A stretch of 64,000 bases of DNA, from assembly GCA_019187405.1 (NCBI GenBank), contig JABAQZ010000004.1:62001-126000 (forward strand). The letters are read 5' to 3'. Both the position numbers and the translations under genes were made by a program. The stretch comes from Ignavibacteria bacterium (GTDB lineage Bacteria; Bacteroidota; Ignavibacteria; Tepidaquicellales; Tepidaquicellaceae). Within the stretch, counting starts at the first letter, position 1, and each line of letters starts with the position of its first letter. This document shows, in pieces, positions 37,134-47,583 of the stretch. A model generated the notes under the pieces. It saw only the letters and a list, made by a program, of their open reading frames with translations, was not told where the DNA came from and ran no database searches.

Positions 37134-40100
37134 TTGAGTGCAGTAAACAAAAATTTCAAATTCAGAAAATATTCCGTAAATGACGGGTTATCACAAAATG
37201 TAGTCTATTCCGTCAATCAAGATAATAGGGGATTTATCTGGATCTGCACACAGCAGGGACTAAACAGATTTGACGGCAGGGAATTCAGAGTTTACAGAAA
37301 CGATCCTGAAAATAAAAAAAGCATTTTCAACGATCTCGTATATTCCAGTTATTTTTCAAAGGAAGGGGAGATGTGGTTTGGCTCTATCAACGGCGGGTTT
37401 TTCAAATATGTCCCGGATGAAAATAATTTTATTAATTATCGTATTCCCGTGGGATTGAAAACTCAGCAATCCAAACTATTGATATTTGATATTAAAGAGG
37501 ATGAAAACGGCTCGATGTATATTGCGGCATTTGGCGCCGGTGTATTTAAATTTACACAATCGCGAGATAAATATTCAATTGAAAGAATGAAATTGCCTGA
37601 TAATCAGTTGCTGATTAATCCTACAAAACTTAATTTTGATGCAGATGGAAATCTTTGGATCGGAACCTGGGACAATGGGTTATTTAAGTATAATTTTAAA
37701 AAAGATATTCTTGAAAATTTCAGCGTAAGCAATAAGAATAACTTAATAATTAACAACAGAATAAGATCTCTTTTCAGGGATTCACAAGATGTACTCTGGG
37801 CAGTTACACAAACAGGAATTCTTAAATACAATCACCTTCAAAATAAATTTTCGGATCCTTTAACAAATGAAAATGCACATCACAATTTAGGTAACTATAC
37901 TTTTACCAGTATTGAAGAAGATAAGCATAATAAATTATGGATTGGTACAAGCAGTTCGGGACTGATTTATTTTGATCCCGTATCAAATGAGATTTTGATT
38001 TTTGATTCAAAGGATGACGATGCAGACAGCATTAGCGGAAATTCTGTACTTTGTCTGTTTAATGACAGATCCAATGTTTTATGGGCTGGAACATTTGATG
38101 ACGGATTGAATAAAACGGATTGTGAAAGGAAAAAATTTTACAATCTCGGTCATATACTGAATAAATACAAAAAGAAAATATCAGTATTGTCGATATGCGT
38201 TGATAAAAACGGGATGCTGTTCGTTGGCGCTGCTTATGATGATTTATTAACAATAAATATTTCTGAGGGTGAAATTAAAAAGGAAGCTATTTACTTAAAC
38301 GGCAAAAAGTTACCGGACAGACAGACGGTAACTTGTATTTATTGTGACTGTGAAGGCAATGTGTATTACTGTCTTCAGGCAAAAGGTATTTTTAAATATT
38401 GCATGGATCCGGAAAAAACGGAGCATTTTAATTTTCCGAATCCGTCGTCAGAATGCACTGTATTTTCAATTGCAGAATTTGACAAAGACAACTTGTGGAT
38501 TGGCACGAGAGAATTCGGGCTTCTCCTTTTTAATAAAAGAACAGGAAAGTTTAAACGAGCGGAAGAGATTAAAAACATCAGAGGAAATTTAACCAATGCT
38601 GAAATTAAAGTATTATTAAAAGATCGCATGGGAAATTTGTGGATAGGAACAGATGTCAGAGGACTGAATTATTTAGATTTGGGAAAAAGGAAAGTAATAA
38701 ACTTTACAAATAATCCCGGTGATAAAAATACAATAAGCGAAAATTATGTGTCCTGTTTATGTGAAGACAATGATGGAAATTTATGGATTGGTACAATTAA
38801 CAGAGGTTTGAATAAATTCATTAGGAAAACAAATTCATTTAAGAGATTTACTACGGATAACGGTCTTCCTGATAATACAATCAGAGCAATAGAAAATGAC
38901 ATTAAAGGAAATTTATGGATAAGTACAAATAACGGGATATCCAGATTCAATATTGAAAAAGAAACATTTAAAAATTATGAGAATGGAGACGGTTTACAGA
39001 GCAGGGAATTTAACGACAGATCTTCATTTAAGACAAGCGACGGAATTTTATATTTTGGCAGCATAAACGGAATTAATTTTTTTAACCCTGATGAAATTAA
39101 AGATAATCCTTATTTGCCGGGAATAGCTTTGACGGATTTTAAACTGTTTAATAAGTCAGTAAAAAATTCAGCAAACAATCCGTATTTGAAAAAAAATATA
39201 ACGGAAACTGAATTGATAAATTTATCTTACAAAGAAAGCGTCATTTCATTTGAATTTGCTTCACTTATTTTCAACAATGTTTCAAAAAATAAGTATGCTT
39301 ATAAACTGGAAGGGTTTGATAAAGACTGGACATACTGCGGTAAAATAAGATTTGCAACTTATACAAGCATTGCTCCGGGAGATTATGTATTCCGGGTCAA
39401 AGGTTCAAACAACGATGATTTATGGAGTGAGGACTGTGCGTCGGTTAGTTTAAGTATTTCACCTCCTTACTGGAAAACGTGGTGGTTTAAAATGTTTGGA
39501 GTGCTTTCTGCGGCAAGCATTACAGGGCTGACTTATTCAAGAAAGCTGAATAAAATTAGACAGGAAAAGAAAGCGCAGGAAGAATTTTCCAGAAAACTTC
39601 TCGAGTCAAGAGAAAATGAGAGAAAAAAGATTTCATCTGGTCTTCATAATACAATTGCTCATGACATACTGATTACAAAAAACAAAGCAGAGATTGCAAT
39701 GAAGAATATGAATGATCCTTCAAAAATGTACGAAGCTCTCAAACAGATTTCCGAGAATACATCAACTACTCTAAACGATTTAAGAGGCATAACTTATAAC
39801 CTTCATCCGCATCAGCTTGAAAGACTCGGTCTTACAAAAGCAATTAAGTCCATAATTAATAATGTTGAGAAATCAACTGAAATAAAATTTACTGCATATA
39901 TAGAGAATCTTGACAATATTTTTTCTCCGGATCTTGAGATTAACATATACAGAGTTGTTCAGGAATGCCTAAACAATATCATAAAGCATTCGGATGCATC
40001 AGAATCATTTATTAATATTTCAAAAAAGGAAAATGTACTGTATATGATGATTTCGGATAATGGTAAAGGGATAAGAAAGGATTTCGTAAAGGGAATAGGC

Positions 40101-40220
40101 ATGAATGAGCTGAATGAAAGAATTAAATTATATGAAGGCGCTTTAAACATTGAATCAAATCCGGGGAAAGGAACAACATTAAACATATCAATTCCAATTA
40201 ATCTTAATCATGAAAAGTGA
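37134..40220 (+). CDS. Propeller-domain sensor histidine kinase 1 (Reg_prop / Y_Y_Y / HisKA_3)
   Basis: A 1028-residue sensor kinase. Residues ~10-650 hold about 14 regulator-propeller blades (GFIWICTQQGLNRFD, NLWIGTWDNGLFKY, NLWIGTINRGLNKF and others), enough for two seven-bladed propellers. A Y_Y_Y domain (~690-775; YAYKLEGFDKDWTYCG) is followed by one TM near 780-800 (FKMFGVLSAASITGL), then HisKA_3 with His838 (KISSGLHNTIAHD) and HATPase (VVQECLNNIIKHS, MISDNGKGI). It starts at TTG 37134 immediately after an in-frame TGA and has no N-terminal signal peptide, unlike usual members whose propellers are periplasmic. It overlaps the downstream regulator gene by 11 bases, which is strong evidence for a cognate pair. 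Confidence 0.92.
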   Translation: MSAVNKNFKFRKYSVNDGLSQNVVYSVNQDNRGFIWICTQQGLNRFDGREFRVYRNDPENKKSIFNDLVYSSYFSKEGEMWFGSINGGFFKYVPDENNFINYRIPVGLKTQQSKLLIFDIKEDENGSMYIAAFGAGVFKFTQSRDKYSIERMKLPDNQLLINPTKLNFDADGNLWIGTWDNGLFKYNFKKDILENFSVSNKNNLIINNRIRSLFRDSQDVLWAVTQTGILKYNHLQNKFSDPLTNENAHHNLGNYTFTSIEEDKHNKLWIGTSSSGLIYFDPVSNEILIFDSKDDDADSISGNSVLCLFNDRSNVLWAGTFDDGLNKTDCERKKFYNLGHILNKYKKKISVLSICVDKNGMLFVGAAYDDLLTINISEGEIKKEAIYLNGKKLPDRQTVTCIYCDCEGNVYYCLQAKGIFKYCMDPEKTEHFNFPNPSSECTVFSIAEFDKDNLWIGTREFGLLLFNKRTGKFKRAEEIKNIRGNLTNAEIKVLLKDRMGNLWIGTDVRGLNYLDLGKRKVINFTNNPGDKNTISENYVSCLCEDNDGNLWIGTINRGLNKFIRKTNSFKRFTTDNGLPDNTIRAIENDIKGNLWISTNNGISRFNIEKETFKNYENGDGLQSREFNDRSSFKTSDGILYFGSINGINFFNPDEIKDNPYLPGIALTDFKLFNKSVKNSANNPYLKKNITETELINLSYKESVISFEFASLIFNNVSKNKYAYKLEGFDKDWTYCGKIRFATYTSIAPGDYVFRVKGSNNDDLWSEDCASVSLSISPPYWKTWWFKMFGVLSAASITGLTYSRKLNKIRQEKKAQEEFSRKLLESRENERKKISSGLHNTIAHDILITKNKAEIAMKNMNDPSKMYEALKQISENTSTTLNDLRGITYNLHPHQLERLGLTKAIKSIINNVEKSTEIKFTAYIENLDNIFSPDLEINIYRVVQECLNNIIKHSDASESFINISKKENVLYMMISDNGKGIRKDFVKGIGMNELNERIKLYEGALNIESNPGKGTTLNISIPINLNHEK

Positions 40221-40875
40221 AAAAAAAATAAAAATTGTTATCGCAGACGATCATCCTATTTTCAGAAACGGTCTCAGGCAGGTGATTGAAGAAGATAAGA
40301 ATATAGAAATTCTTGCCGAAGCCGAAAACGGAATCAAAGCGCTTGATTACATTCGACAGTTTAATCCCGATGTAATATTGCTCGATATCGACATGCCAAA
40401 GAAGACCGGACTTGAAGTATTGAATGAGCTAAAAGATTCAGGTAAAGAATACAAAGCGATTTTTTTGACGGTATATGCGGATGAAGATATATTTGACGAA
40501 GCAATGGAGCTTGGCATAAGCGGATACGTGCTTAAGGACAGCGCAGTAAGCGATATCATTGAATGCATAAATAAAGTTTATGAAGGTCATTATTACATCA
40601 GTCCGTCTGTGTCAAATCTGCTAATCAACAGAGATCAAAGGCAGATGAAATTCAAGAGCGAGCAGACTTGGCAGGAATTGCTGACAAAAACCGAAAAACA
40701 AATTTTGGCATATATAGCAGGAGGTCATACTTCAAGGGAAATATCTGAATTGACGGGCAGCAGTTTTAAGACAATAGAAAATCACAGAGCAAACATAAGC
40801 AGTAAGCTTAATCTGAGAGGAGCAAACAGTCTTTTAAAGTTTGCCATAGAAAACAAAGACAAAATCAATTTTTAA
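40210..40875 (+). CDS. NarL/FixJ-type response regulator 1
   Basis: A 221-residue response regulator. The receiver domain has acidic residues Asp13-Asp14, phospho-acceptor Asp59 (ILLDIDMPKKTG) and Lys in GYVLKDSA. The C-terminal LuxR/GerE helix-turn-helix reads LTKTEKQILAYIAGGHTSRE ... SFKTIENHRANISSKLNLRG. The gene overlaps the 3' end of kinase 1 by 11 bases and is followed after 31 bases by kinase 2, so it may receive phosphate from either. Phosphorylated members of this family dimerise and bind inverted repeats; the palindrome at 36481-36499 is a candidate target of this operon. Confidence 0.95.
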   Translation: MKSEKKIKIVIADDHPIFRNGLRQVIEEDKNIEILAEAENGIKALDYIRQFNPDVILLDIDMPKKTGLEVLNELKDSGKEYKAIFLTVYADEDIFDEAMELGISGYVLKDSAVSDIIECINKVYEGHYYISPSVSNLLINRDQRQMKFKSEQTWQELLTKTEKQILAYIAGGHTSREISELTGSSFKTIENHRANISSKLNLRGANSLLKFAIENKDKINF

Positions 40876-40906
40876 ATTCACGGGAAGAAATAATATTGAT
40901 TCTCAG

Positions 40907-43900
40907 ATGATAAACATTAAAGAAATAAAGTTTGAAAGAATATCTGTTCAGCATGGATTGTCGCAGTCTGCCGTTACCTGTATGATTCAGGATAAGCAAG
41001 GTTTTCTTTGGATTGGCACACAGGACGGACTAAACCGATATGACGGATACAAGTTTACTGTTTTCAAAAAAAATCCTCACGATAAAAATTCAATCAGCAA
41101 TAATTACATAACTTGTCTGTTTGAAGACAGAGATGGTTATTTGTGGGCAGGTACTTCAGGTGGTGGATTAAGCAGATATGACAATAGAACAAACAGGTTT
41201 GTAAATTTTATGCATCAGGAAAGTAACCCTTCATCAATTTCTATTAATCAGATCAGATCGGTATTAGAAGATTCGAAAAATAATTTTTGGGTGGGAACAA
41301 GCACGGGTGGTTTAAACAGATTTATGAAATTTGAAAATGAGTTTATTCATTATGAATGCAACCCGGATGATCCTGACTGCATTAAGAGCAACAGTATAAG
41401 ATGTATTTTTGAAGACAGCAGAAAAAATTTATGGTTTGGAACATGGGGGGAAGGTCTGAAAAGATATGAGCATTCTACGGGAAAGTTTATTGATTATAAA
41501 AATTATTCAACTAATGAACCTAATGCAAACAGAATAAATTCAATTTATGAAGACAGTTCGGGAAACATCTGGCTGGCTACCAATCTTGGTCTGAATAAAC
41601 TGAATGAAAGTGAGAAGACATTCAGAGAATATAAAAAGGATGATAATACAGGATTAAGCGATAATCTTGTTTCTTCGATATTCGAATTTGAGCCGGGTAT
41701 TTTTCTTGTTGGTACAAGAACCGGCGGACTGAATTTATTTAACGAAGCAGAAGAAAAATTTACATCTGTTCAATTTTCGGAAAAAAAGTTTTCGGGGATT
41801 AGCAGCAATTCGATCATGCAGATATTCGAATGCAGATCTGGAAATATTTGGATTGCCATGCATGGCGGCGGACTAAACAAATTCAGCCGTATTCAGAAAA
41901 AAATTATGCATATTTGTCAAAATGATGAAGAAGGAAATGAATTAAAGAGCAACAGAATATTTTCTTTGTATGAAGATAATAAAGGTATTTTATGGATCGG
42001 AACAAATGATGAAGGTCTGCATAAATATGACAGAAAATGCAATCTCATTTCTCAATTTTCTTTCAACGGAAAAAAACTCACCGATATGAACATTTCTTTT
42101 ATCGGAGAAAACAGCAAAGGAGAACTGCTTGTGGGAACACAACTCGGAGGATTAAACATTGTAAATTTTACCGAAGGAAATATAACCGTTTACAAATTTG
42201 AAACTGGCAATGTCAAATCTCTAAGTCATAATTATATAACTTCAGTTATTGAAGAAGACAACTGTTTATGGGTAAGTACTTACGGCGGGGGACTTAATAA
42301 AATAGATTTAGTAAATAATGAAATTAAACATTACAGACACAATCCTGAAAACGAGAAGAGTCTTGGTTCAGACAGAATAAGAACAATGATTAAAACTTCA
42401 GACGGGAGTTACTGGCTTGGACTCGATACAGGAGGGCTTAACAGATTTATTCCCGAGAAAGAATCGTTTATCAGATATGTTTATAATGAAGAAGACAGCA
42501 ATACATTGAGCGGAAATGACGTACTTGTCTTATATGAAGATTCTAAAAACAGATTCTGGATTGGAACTTCCGGCGACGGATTAAATTTGTTTGACATTGA
42601 TAAGGAAAATTTCAGCAGGTATAGCATGCTTGACGGAATGCCGAATAACACTATTTATGGAATACTTGAGGATGATTGCGGTAACATTTGGTTAAGCACA
42701 AATAACGGAATTTCAAAATTTGATCTTTCGAAAAATACTTTCAGAAATTTTGATGAAAAAGACGGATTCCAGGGAAATGAATTCAATCAAAGCGCTTATT
42801 TAAAATTAAGAAGCGGCGAACTTGCATTCGGCGGACAAAACGGTCTGAATATTTTTGATCCGGAGAAAATATCTGATAATGAACACATTCCTGCAGTAGT
42901 AATTACTGGACTTCAGATATTCAATAAGGATGCGGGAATCCCCGGCAAAGACTCGCCATTAAAGGAGACTATAAATTTTACAAAAGAAATAAATCTTACT
43001 TTCCGGGAGAGCGTTTTTTCGTTTGAATTTTCTGCTCTTGATTTTACAATGCCCGAAAAAAACAAGTATGCATATAAGATGGAAGGATTTGAAAAGAACT
43101 GGAATTTTTCGGGAAGCAGAAGGTTTGCAACTTATACCAATCTGAATCCAGGCAGCTATGTCTTCAGAGTAATAGGATCAAATAATGACGGTGTATGGAA
43201 TAGTATAGGAACATCCGTAAAAGTAAACATTTCACCACCATTCTGGAAAACAATCTGGTTCAAAGGCTTCAGCGCACTAATGATAATGGGAATTGCAGGA
43301 GGTTTTTATAAAAGAAGAATCAATCAAATTAAGAAAGAACAGGATGCTCAAACATTGTTTACGAGGAAGCTTATAGAAACACAGGAGGATGAGAGAAAGA
43401 GAATTGCCGCCGAACTTCATGACAGTCTCGGACATGACCTTCTGATTACAAAAAACAAACTTCTGCTTACGGCAAAAAATCCAGATGCTAATGAATCTAT
43501 ACTTAATGACGTAAATGAAGTTACTGAAATAATTTCGGGAGCAATTCAAAATGTGAGAGAAATATCCTACAGTCTTCATCCGTATCAGATAGAGAGACTC
43601 GGATTTACAAAAGCTATCGCCTCTATAATTGAAAGAGTAAACAAGATTACTAATATCAGAATATACTCTTCACTTGACGATGCCGATAAAATGCTTCCTC
43701 CCGAAATTGAAATTAATTTGTATAGAATTGTACAGGAAATTATGAATAACATTGTTAAGCATTCTGGCGCAACCGAAGCTCTGCTTAATATGAATAAGAG
43801 TGATAAAAACATTTCAATTTTCATTTCCGATAACGGCAACGGTTTTGATGTTGATACTATTATGAATAAAAAAAGCGGCAGTGGTTTTGGATTAAAAGGA

Positions 43901-43993
43901 ATGCTTGAAAGAGTAAAGCTCATCGGTGGAACTCTTGAGCTCAATTCATCCCCGCGAAGCGGTACTGAAATAAAATTAACTGTTTATTTATAA
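40907..43993 (+). CDS. Propeller-domain sensor histidine kinase 2 (Reg_prop / Y_Y_Y / HisKA_3)
   Basis: A 1028-residue paralogue of kinase 1, identical in length and domain plan. About 14 propeller blades (FLWIGTQDGLNRYD, NFWVGTSTGGLNRF, RFWIGTSGDGLNLF, NIWLSTNNGISKF) are followed by a Y_Y_Y domain (YAYKMEGFEKNWNFSG), one TM (FKGFSALMIMGIAGGF), HisKA_3 with His838 (RIAAELHDSLGHD) and an HATPase domain (MNNIVKHSGATEAL, ISDNGNGF). The ATG start at 40907 has no signal peptide; the frame stays open upstream without encoding a hydrophobic leader. Together with kinase 1 and the intervening regulator it forms a two-kinase, one-regulator operon. Confidence 0.92.
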   Translation: MINIKEIKFERISVQHGLSQSAVTCMIQDKQGFLWIGTQDGLNRYDGYKFTVFKKNPHDKNSISNNYITCLFEDRDGYLWAGTSGGGLSRYDNRTNRFVNFMHQESNPSSISINQIRSVLEDSKNNFWVGTSTGGLNRFMKFENEFIHYECNPDDPDCIKSNSIRCIFEDSRKNLWFGTWGEGLKRYEHSTGKFIDYKNYSTNEPNANRINSIYEDSSGNIWLATNLGLNKLNESEKTFREYKKDDNTGLSDNLVSSIFEFEPGIFLVGTRTGGLNLFNEAEEKFTSVQFSEKKFSGISSNSIMQIFECRSGNIWIAMHGGGLNKFSRIQKKIMHICQNDEEGNELKSNRIFSLYEDNKGILWIGTNDEGLHKYDRKCNLISQFSFNGKKLTDMNISFIGENSKGELLVGTQLGGLNIVNFTEGNITVYKFETGNVKSLSHNYITSVIEEDNCLWVSTYGGGLNKIDLVNNEIKHYRHNPENEKSLGSDRIRTMIKTSDGSYWLGLDTGGLNRFIPEKESFIRYVYNEEDSNTLSGNDVLVLYEDSKNRFWIGTSGDGLNLFDIDKENFSRYSMLDGMPNNTIYGILEDDCGNIWLSTNNGISKFDLSKNTFRNFDEKDGFQGNEFNQSAYLKLRSGELAFGGQNGLNIFDPEKISDNEHIPAVVITGLQIFNKDAGIPGKDSPLKETINFTKEINLTFRESVFSFEFSALDFTMPEKNKYAYKMEGFEKNWNFSGSRRFATYTNLNPGSYVFRVIGSNNDGVWNSIGTSVKVNISPPFWKTIWFKGFSALMIMGIAGGFYKRRINQIKKEQDAQTLFTRKLIETQEDERKRIAAELHDSLGHDLLITKNKLLLTAKNPDANESILNDVNEVTEIISGAIQNVREISYSLHPYQIERLGFTKAIASIIERVNKITNIRIYSSLDDADKMLPPEIEINLYRIVQEIMNNIVKHSGATEALLNMNKSDKNISIFISDNGNGFDVDTIMNKKSGSGFGLKGMLERVKLIGGTLELNSSPRSGTEIKLTVYL

Positions 43994-44142
43994 ATATTAT
44001 TTAAAACAAAAATAATGTTCTTTGGATAAACTGTTAATTATCAGATCACATAAACATTAACTGAAATAGAATTTCATACTTATATGCATAAAAGCAAATT
44101 TTATTTTAATAAAAATGATTCGGCAGTAAAGTGTTTCAATGG

Positions 44143-44784
44143 TTATTTACTCTGCATAATTTTAATATCCGGCTTATCTGTTTTAGCCATTTTGCCGATT
44201 AAATCCTTTCTGATATTCTTTAACGATTTCAAAAATTCCGTAACGTCATCATCATAAGCTCGTTTTGTGAAAGCATAAACAGCTATTGCCTGCTTGCCGT
44301 TTCCCTGGTCAATCTGTCTGTAATGATAAATATTAAATTCAGCAATGGATGTCTTCCCGTCTTTATCTTCGCTAAGCAGAAAATCCGCCAAATATTCATT
44401 GCCATCCTGATTTTTGGAAATTTCATAGTTGCATAACGGGTCAGTTTGCTTTCTGGCGGAAAGTTCAGATTCCTTTTGTTTGACGGCATCTTTTAATTCC
44501 ATATCAGACAGAAATAAATGTACTGTCAACATCTGATTAAACCTATTCAGGTTTTCACCTTCGGGAAGATATTCCTGAATAAAATAATTTTCTCTCGGAT
44601 GATCCGCCCATGAAAGTTTGAATTCAGCGCCGTTGAAATTAAGCGGACCTCTTACGCCGATTTTATCTTCAGGTTCATCGACTGAGTTGGTGACTGATTT
44701 TCCGGCATTTTGGTTTTCTGCTTTATTACCGCAATTAAATAAAAAGACTGCAATTATGGTAACAATAAGAAAAATTAATTTCAT
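44143..44784 (-). CDS. Hypothetical lipoprotein
   Basis: A 213-residue predicted lipoprotein. The signal peptide (MKLIFLIVTIIAVFLFNC) ends in a lipobox-like FLFNC with Cys18, followed by an Asn/Glu-rich linker. The mature part is hydrophilic (LNFNGAEFKLSWADHPRENYF, QEYLPEGENLNRFNQMLTVH) and I do not recognise a family. It reads leftwards, 62 bases after the DUF4062-STAND protein gene, so it could be the last gene of that cassette. It converges on kinase 2 with 150 bases between the stops. Processing would rely on the LspA encoded at 21 kb. Confidence 0.7.
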   Translation of the reverse strand: MKLIFLIVTIIAVFLFNCGNKAENQNAGKSVTNSVDEPEDKIGVRGPLNFNGAEFKLSWADHPRENYFIQEYLPEGENLNRFNQMLTVHLFLSDMELKDAVKQKESELSARKQTDPLCNYEISKNQDGNEYLADFLLSEDKDGKTSIAEFNIYHYRQIDQGNGKQAIAVYAFTKRAYDDDVTEFLKSLKNIRKDLIGKMAKTDKPDIKIMQSK

Positions 44785-44846
44785 ATTAATATAAATTTAA
44801 ATTTAGAAATTCCGTTTCAATTAATTTTCAAAATTGAAATTCAAAA

Positions 44847-47444
44847 TCATTCTTCCGACTGAATAATTTCATTTACAGTTCTGATCGCTTTGAATATTCC
44901 CATGTTTAATCCTTTTTCATATTCGCCCGAATCTCCTGATTTATTAATTTTGATAATTTTCTTTTTTAAAAAACCTGTAACCGATAATATCATCTGCCAG
45001 GGGGTAAATCTGAATTTATTTTGAATGTTCTCATAAACACCGGCAATGAACATTGCTTTATTATCGTTTCCTTTTTTAAAAAAATAATATGATGAAATTA
45101 TCAAAGCATAACATGTACCTTCCGGATAATCGCCGTCTTTGTATAATTCCATTCCAAGCTTTAAGCATATAAGAGCAGAGCCGGATTTTTTCATGTTGAT
45201 AAAATTCCATGCCCTCATGAAATTAATGTGTGCAATCTGCTGAAGGTTTTCGGCTTTCCATGAGAGGGTTTCAAATTCATCATACAGCTTCAAAGATTTT
45301 GAATAATGCTTTAGCACTGTTTCAAAAGCGGCTGTATTCATAAGCACGCCAGTTTCGCCCCAGTAATCATCACATTGTCTGAATAACTTGAGAGCTTCTT
45401 CAAAATCTTTTAGAATTTCTTTATTAGTTTTTCCCTGCTGGCTTGCTGCTTTTATAGTTGTTAATAAATGAAGCGACCAAGCAAAGCCTCTTAAATTGGA
45501 GCTGCTTTTAAAAAAATCCAGAGCATTTTTAAGAAGTGTCTCTGCGGTTTGGCTGTCTCCTTTTCCAAGAGAAGCTGCTCCGGCAATCCAAGACAGCTTT
45601 GCCGAATCCTCATCATCGAGACCTGTGGCTTCCTTGAGCAGCTTGCAGATATCTATTTTTTTATCAAGCTCGGTTTCAAAATCAAATATCCAGAATAAAT
45701 GCCATAGAGAATATATCAAGTTAACAAGCTCTGCGTATTTTTTCTGTGAATAAAAAGTTCCGGCCGCATCAATTACATTTGCTGCATCAAAGCCCCAGTA
45801 TCTCAGGTTATTGATATTTTTTATCGAAGAAATATTTTCTGATTCTTTAATTGCTTTTTCATAAAAATAATCTGCATGTTTTAATTTTATCATTTCACCC
45901 TCATCGGATTCATTAAATAATTCTCTTGCATATTCCAGAAAAAGCAGAGGCATGCTGTATCTCGGATTATCGTTTACCTCGTAATCCTTTTTGATTAAGT
46001 ATTTCAGCAGCAGCGATTCTATAAGCCCGGAAGGATCTGAAAACTCATTGCAGCAAATCTTTTCGGCTGCAGTGTAATCAAAACCTTCATTAAAAACAGC
46101 AAGTCTTCTGAATAAGATCTTCTCTTCTTCGTTTAACAGATCATAGCTCCATTCAATAGCTGCCTTCATAGTTTTATGCCTTGCAGGCGCATCCGGGCTA
46201 CCGCTTGAAAGCAGACTCAGCTTGCTGCTTAATCTTTCCAGTATCATTTTTGGAGAAAAGATTCTGACTTTTGCAGCGGCAAGTCCGATAGCAAGAGGAA
46301 TTCCTTCAAGCATCCTGCAAATCGCGGAAACTTCAATATAGTTTTTTTCATTAAGCATGAATTTGCTGTCAGCAGTTTCAGCTTTGCTCAAAAAAAGTTT
46401 TACCGACGGTGATTCTGAAATCTTATCATACTCATCAGATTCAGATGGAAAAGACAATGCCGACAGGCGGTATTCAAATTCGATTGTAATGTTAAGCGAA
46501 CTTCTGCTTGTGATAATTATGCACAAGTTGGGGCATTTATAAATCAGTGAAGAAACTGCTGTCGAGTGAGCCGATAATTGTTCGAAATTATCAAGTACCA
46601 AAAGTATTTTTCTCGATGAAATAAAATCCGAAATCTGCTTTACCGGATCTTCGGTTTCAGAAATGTTTATTCCAAGAGTATTTCCGATTTGTAAAAAAAT
46701 TGAATGTCTGTCTTTAATTTCAGAGAGGTCAATGAAGTAAACTCCTTCGTCAAAAATTTCTGAAAGAGAATGAGCTGCTGATAGAGCAAGTTTAGTCTTG
46801 CCAATACCTCCCGGACCCGAAATCGTGATTAGCTTCTGATCTTTGACTTTTACAAGCGAAACAATTTCCCGAATATCATTTTCCCTGCCGATTATTGGAA
46901 GCAGCTGCTGAGGCAGGTTTGTATGAGTTTTTTTGTATTCTGACTGAACGTATCCGGATTTTTCTTCACTATAAAATCTTTCACTGATTAAAATTGCCAG
47001 ATCGTCTGCAACTATTTTTTCGAGCTCTTTGGGAGTTGAAAATGATTTATAAGAGACTCTTCCCGATGAGCGCATCTGATCGAGCAAGCCAATCAGTCTC
47101 TGCTCTCTCTGCGCCGAGGGTTCTTTAACATAAATAAGTCTCGGCAGATATTCCGAAGCTCTGTATTCGTCTTCAATTCCTGAAACGGATTCATTCTCGG
47201 CAATCCAGCCGTAACTTTGCCAGTAAATTCCTATAAAGATATCGCTCTGACTCAGGTATGCAAGATAAAGATCTTTCGGTGGATGTGGTCTTGCGCCAAG
47301 CTCAAACATAACCGGGATCATTTTAAGCCTCTCAACGGAATTTTTAACGGCAGTCCTTTCATCGGATAGCTCTTTTAATGTAGAGCTAATGAAAACCCTG
47401 AGTTTTTGATCGGGAGTTTTTATGTTTGAAAAATTTTTAACCAA
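44847..47444 (-). CDS. DUF4062 - NB-ARC/STAND NTPase - TPR protein
   Basis: An 865-residue multidomain protein. Residues 15-155 form a DUF4062 domain (LRVFISSTLKELSDERTAV, SDIFIGIYWQSYGW). Residues ~185-400 form a STAND/NB-ARC ATPase with Walker A GPGGIGKT (210-217), Walker B LLVLDNF (281-287), sensor ITSR (311-314) and GIPLAI (381-386). A winged-helix segment follows (WSYDLLNEEEKILFRRLAVF), then ~330 residues of TPR-like helices. This effector-switch-sensor layout resembles bacterial STAND proteins, some of which defend against phage. DUF4062 is thought to be a TIR-like fold, here in the effector position. The start is probably TTG at 47444 and lacks an obvious ribosome binding site. Confidence 0.88.
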   Translation of the reverse strand: MVKNFSNIKTPDQKLRVFISSTLKELSDERTAVKNSVERLKMIPVMFELGARPHPPKDLYLAYLSQSDIFIGIYWQSYGWIAENESVSGIEDEYRASEYLPRLIYVKEPSAQREQRLIGLLDQMRSSGRVSYKSFSTPKELEKIVADDLAILISERFYSEEKSGYVQSEYKKTHTNLPQQLLPIIGRENDIREIVSLVKVKDQKLITISGPGGIGKTKLALSAAHSLSEIFDEGVYFIDLSEIKDRHSIFLQIGNTLGINISETEDPVKQISDFISSRKILLVLDNFEQLSAHSTAVSSLIYKCPNLCIIITSRSSLNITIEFEYRLSALSFPSESDEYDKISESPSVKLFLSKAETADSKFMLNEKNYIEVSAICRMLEGIPLAIGLAAAKVRIFSPKMILERLSSKLSLLSSGSPDAPARHKTMKAAIEWSYDLLNEEEKILFRRLAVFNEGFDYTAAEKICCNEFSDPSGLIESLLLKYLIKKDYEVNDNPRYSMPLLFLEYARELFNESDEGEMIKLKHADYFYEKAIKESENISSIKNINNLRYWGFDAANVIDAAGTFYSQKKYAELVNLIYSLWHLFWIFDFETELDKKIDICKLLKEATGLDDEDSAKLSWIAGAASLGKGDSQTAETLLKNALDFFKSSSNLRGFAWSLHLLTTIKAASQQGKTNKEILKDFEEALKLFRQCDDYWGETGVLMNTAAFETVLKHYSKSLKLYDEFETLSWKAENLQQIAHINFMRAWNFINMKKSGSALICLKLGMELYKDGDYPEGTCYALIISSYYFFKKGNDNKAMFIAGVYENIQNKFRFTPWQMILSVTGFLKKKIIKINKSGDSGEYEKGLNMGIFKAIRTVNEIIQSEE

Positions 47445-47583
47445 ATAAAAAATGATGTTAATGTGAAAGATTGCTTCGGCAAACTATTTATATGATTAGT
47501 TATTATCAATGTAAAACTATTATTGGAAATTATTTTAATAGAAGAGAATATCGGATAATGCCGGAAGGCTTTACTGAAAAAGA

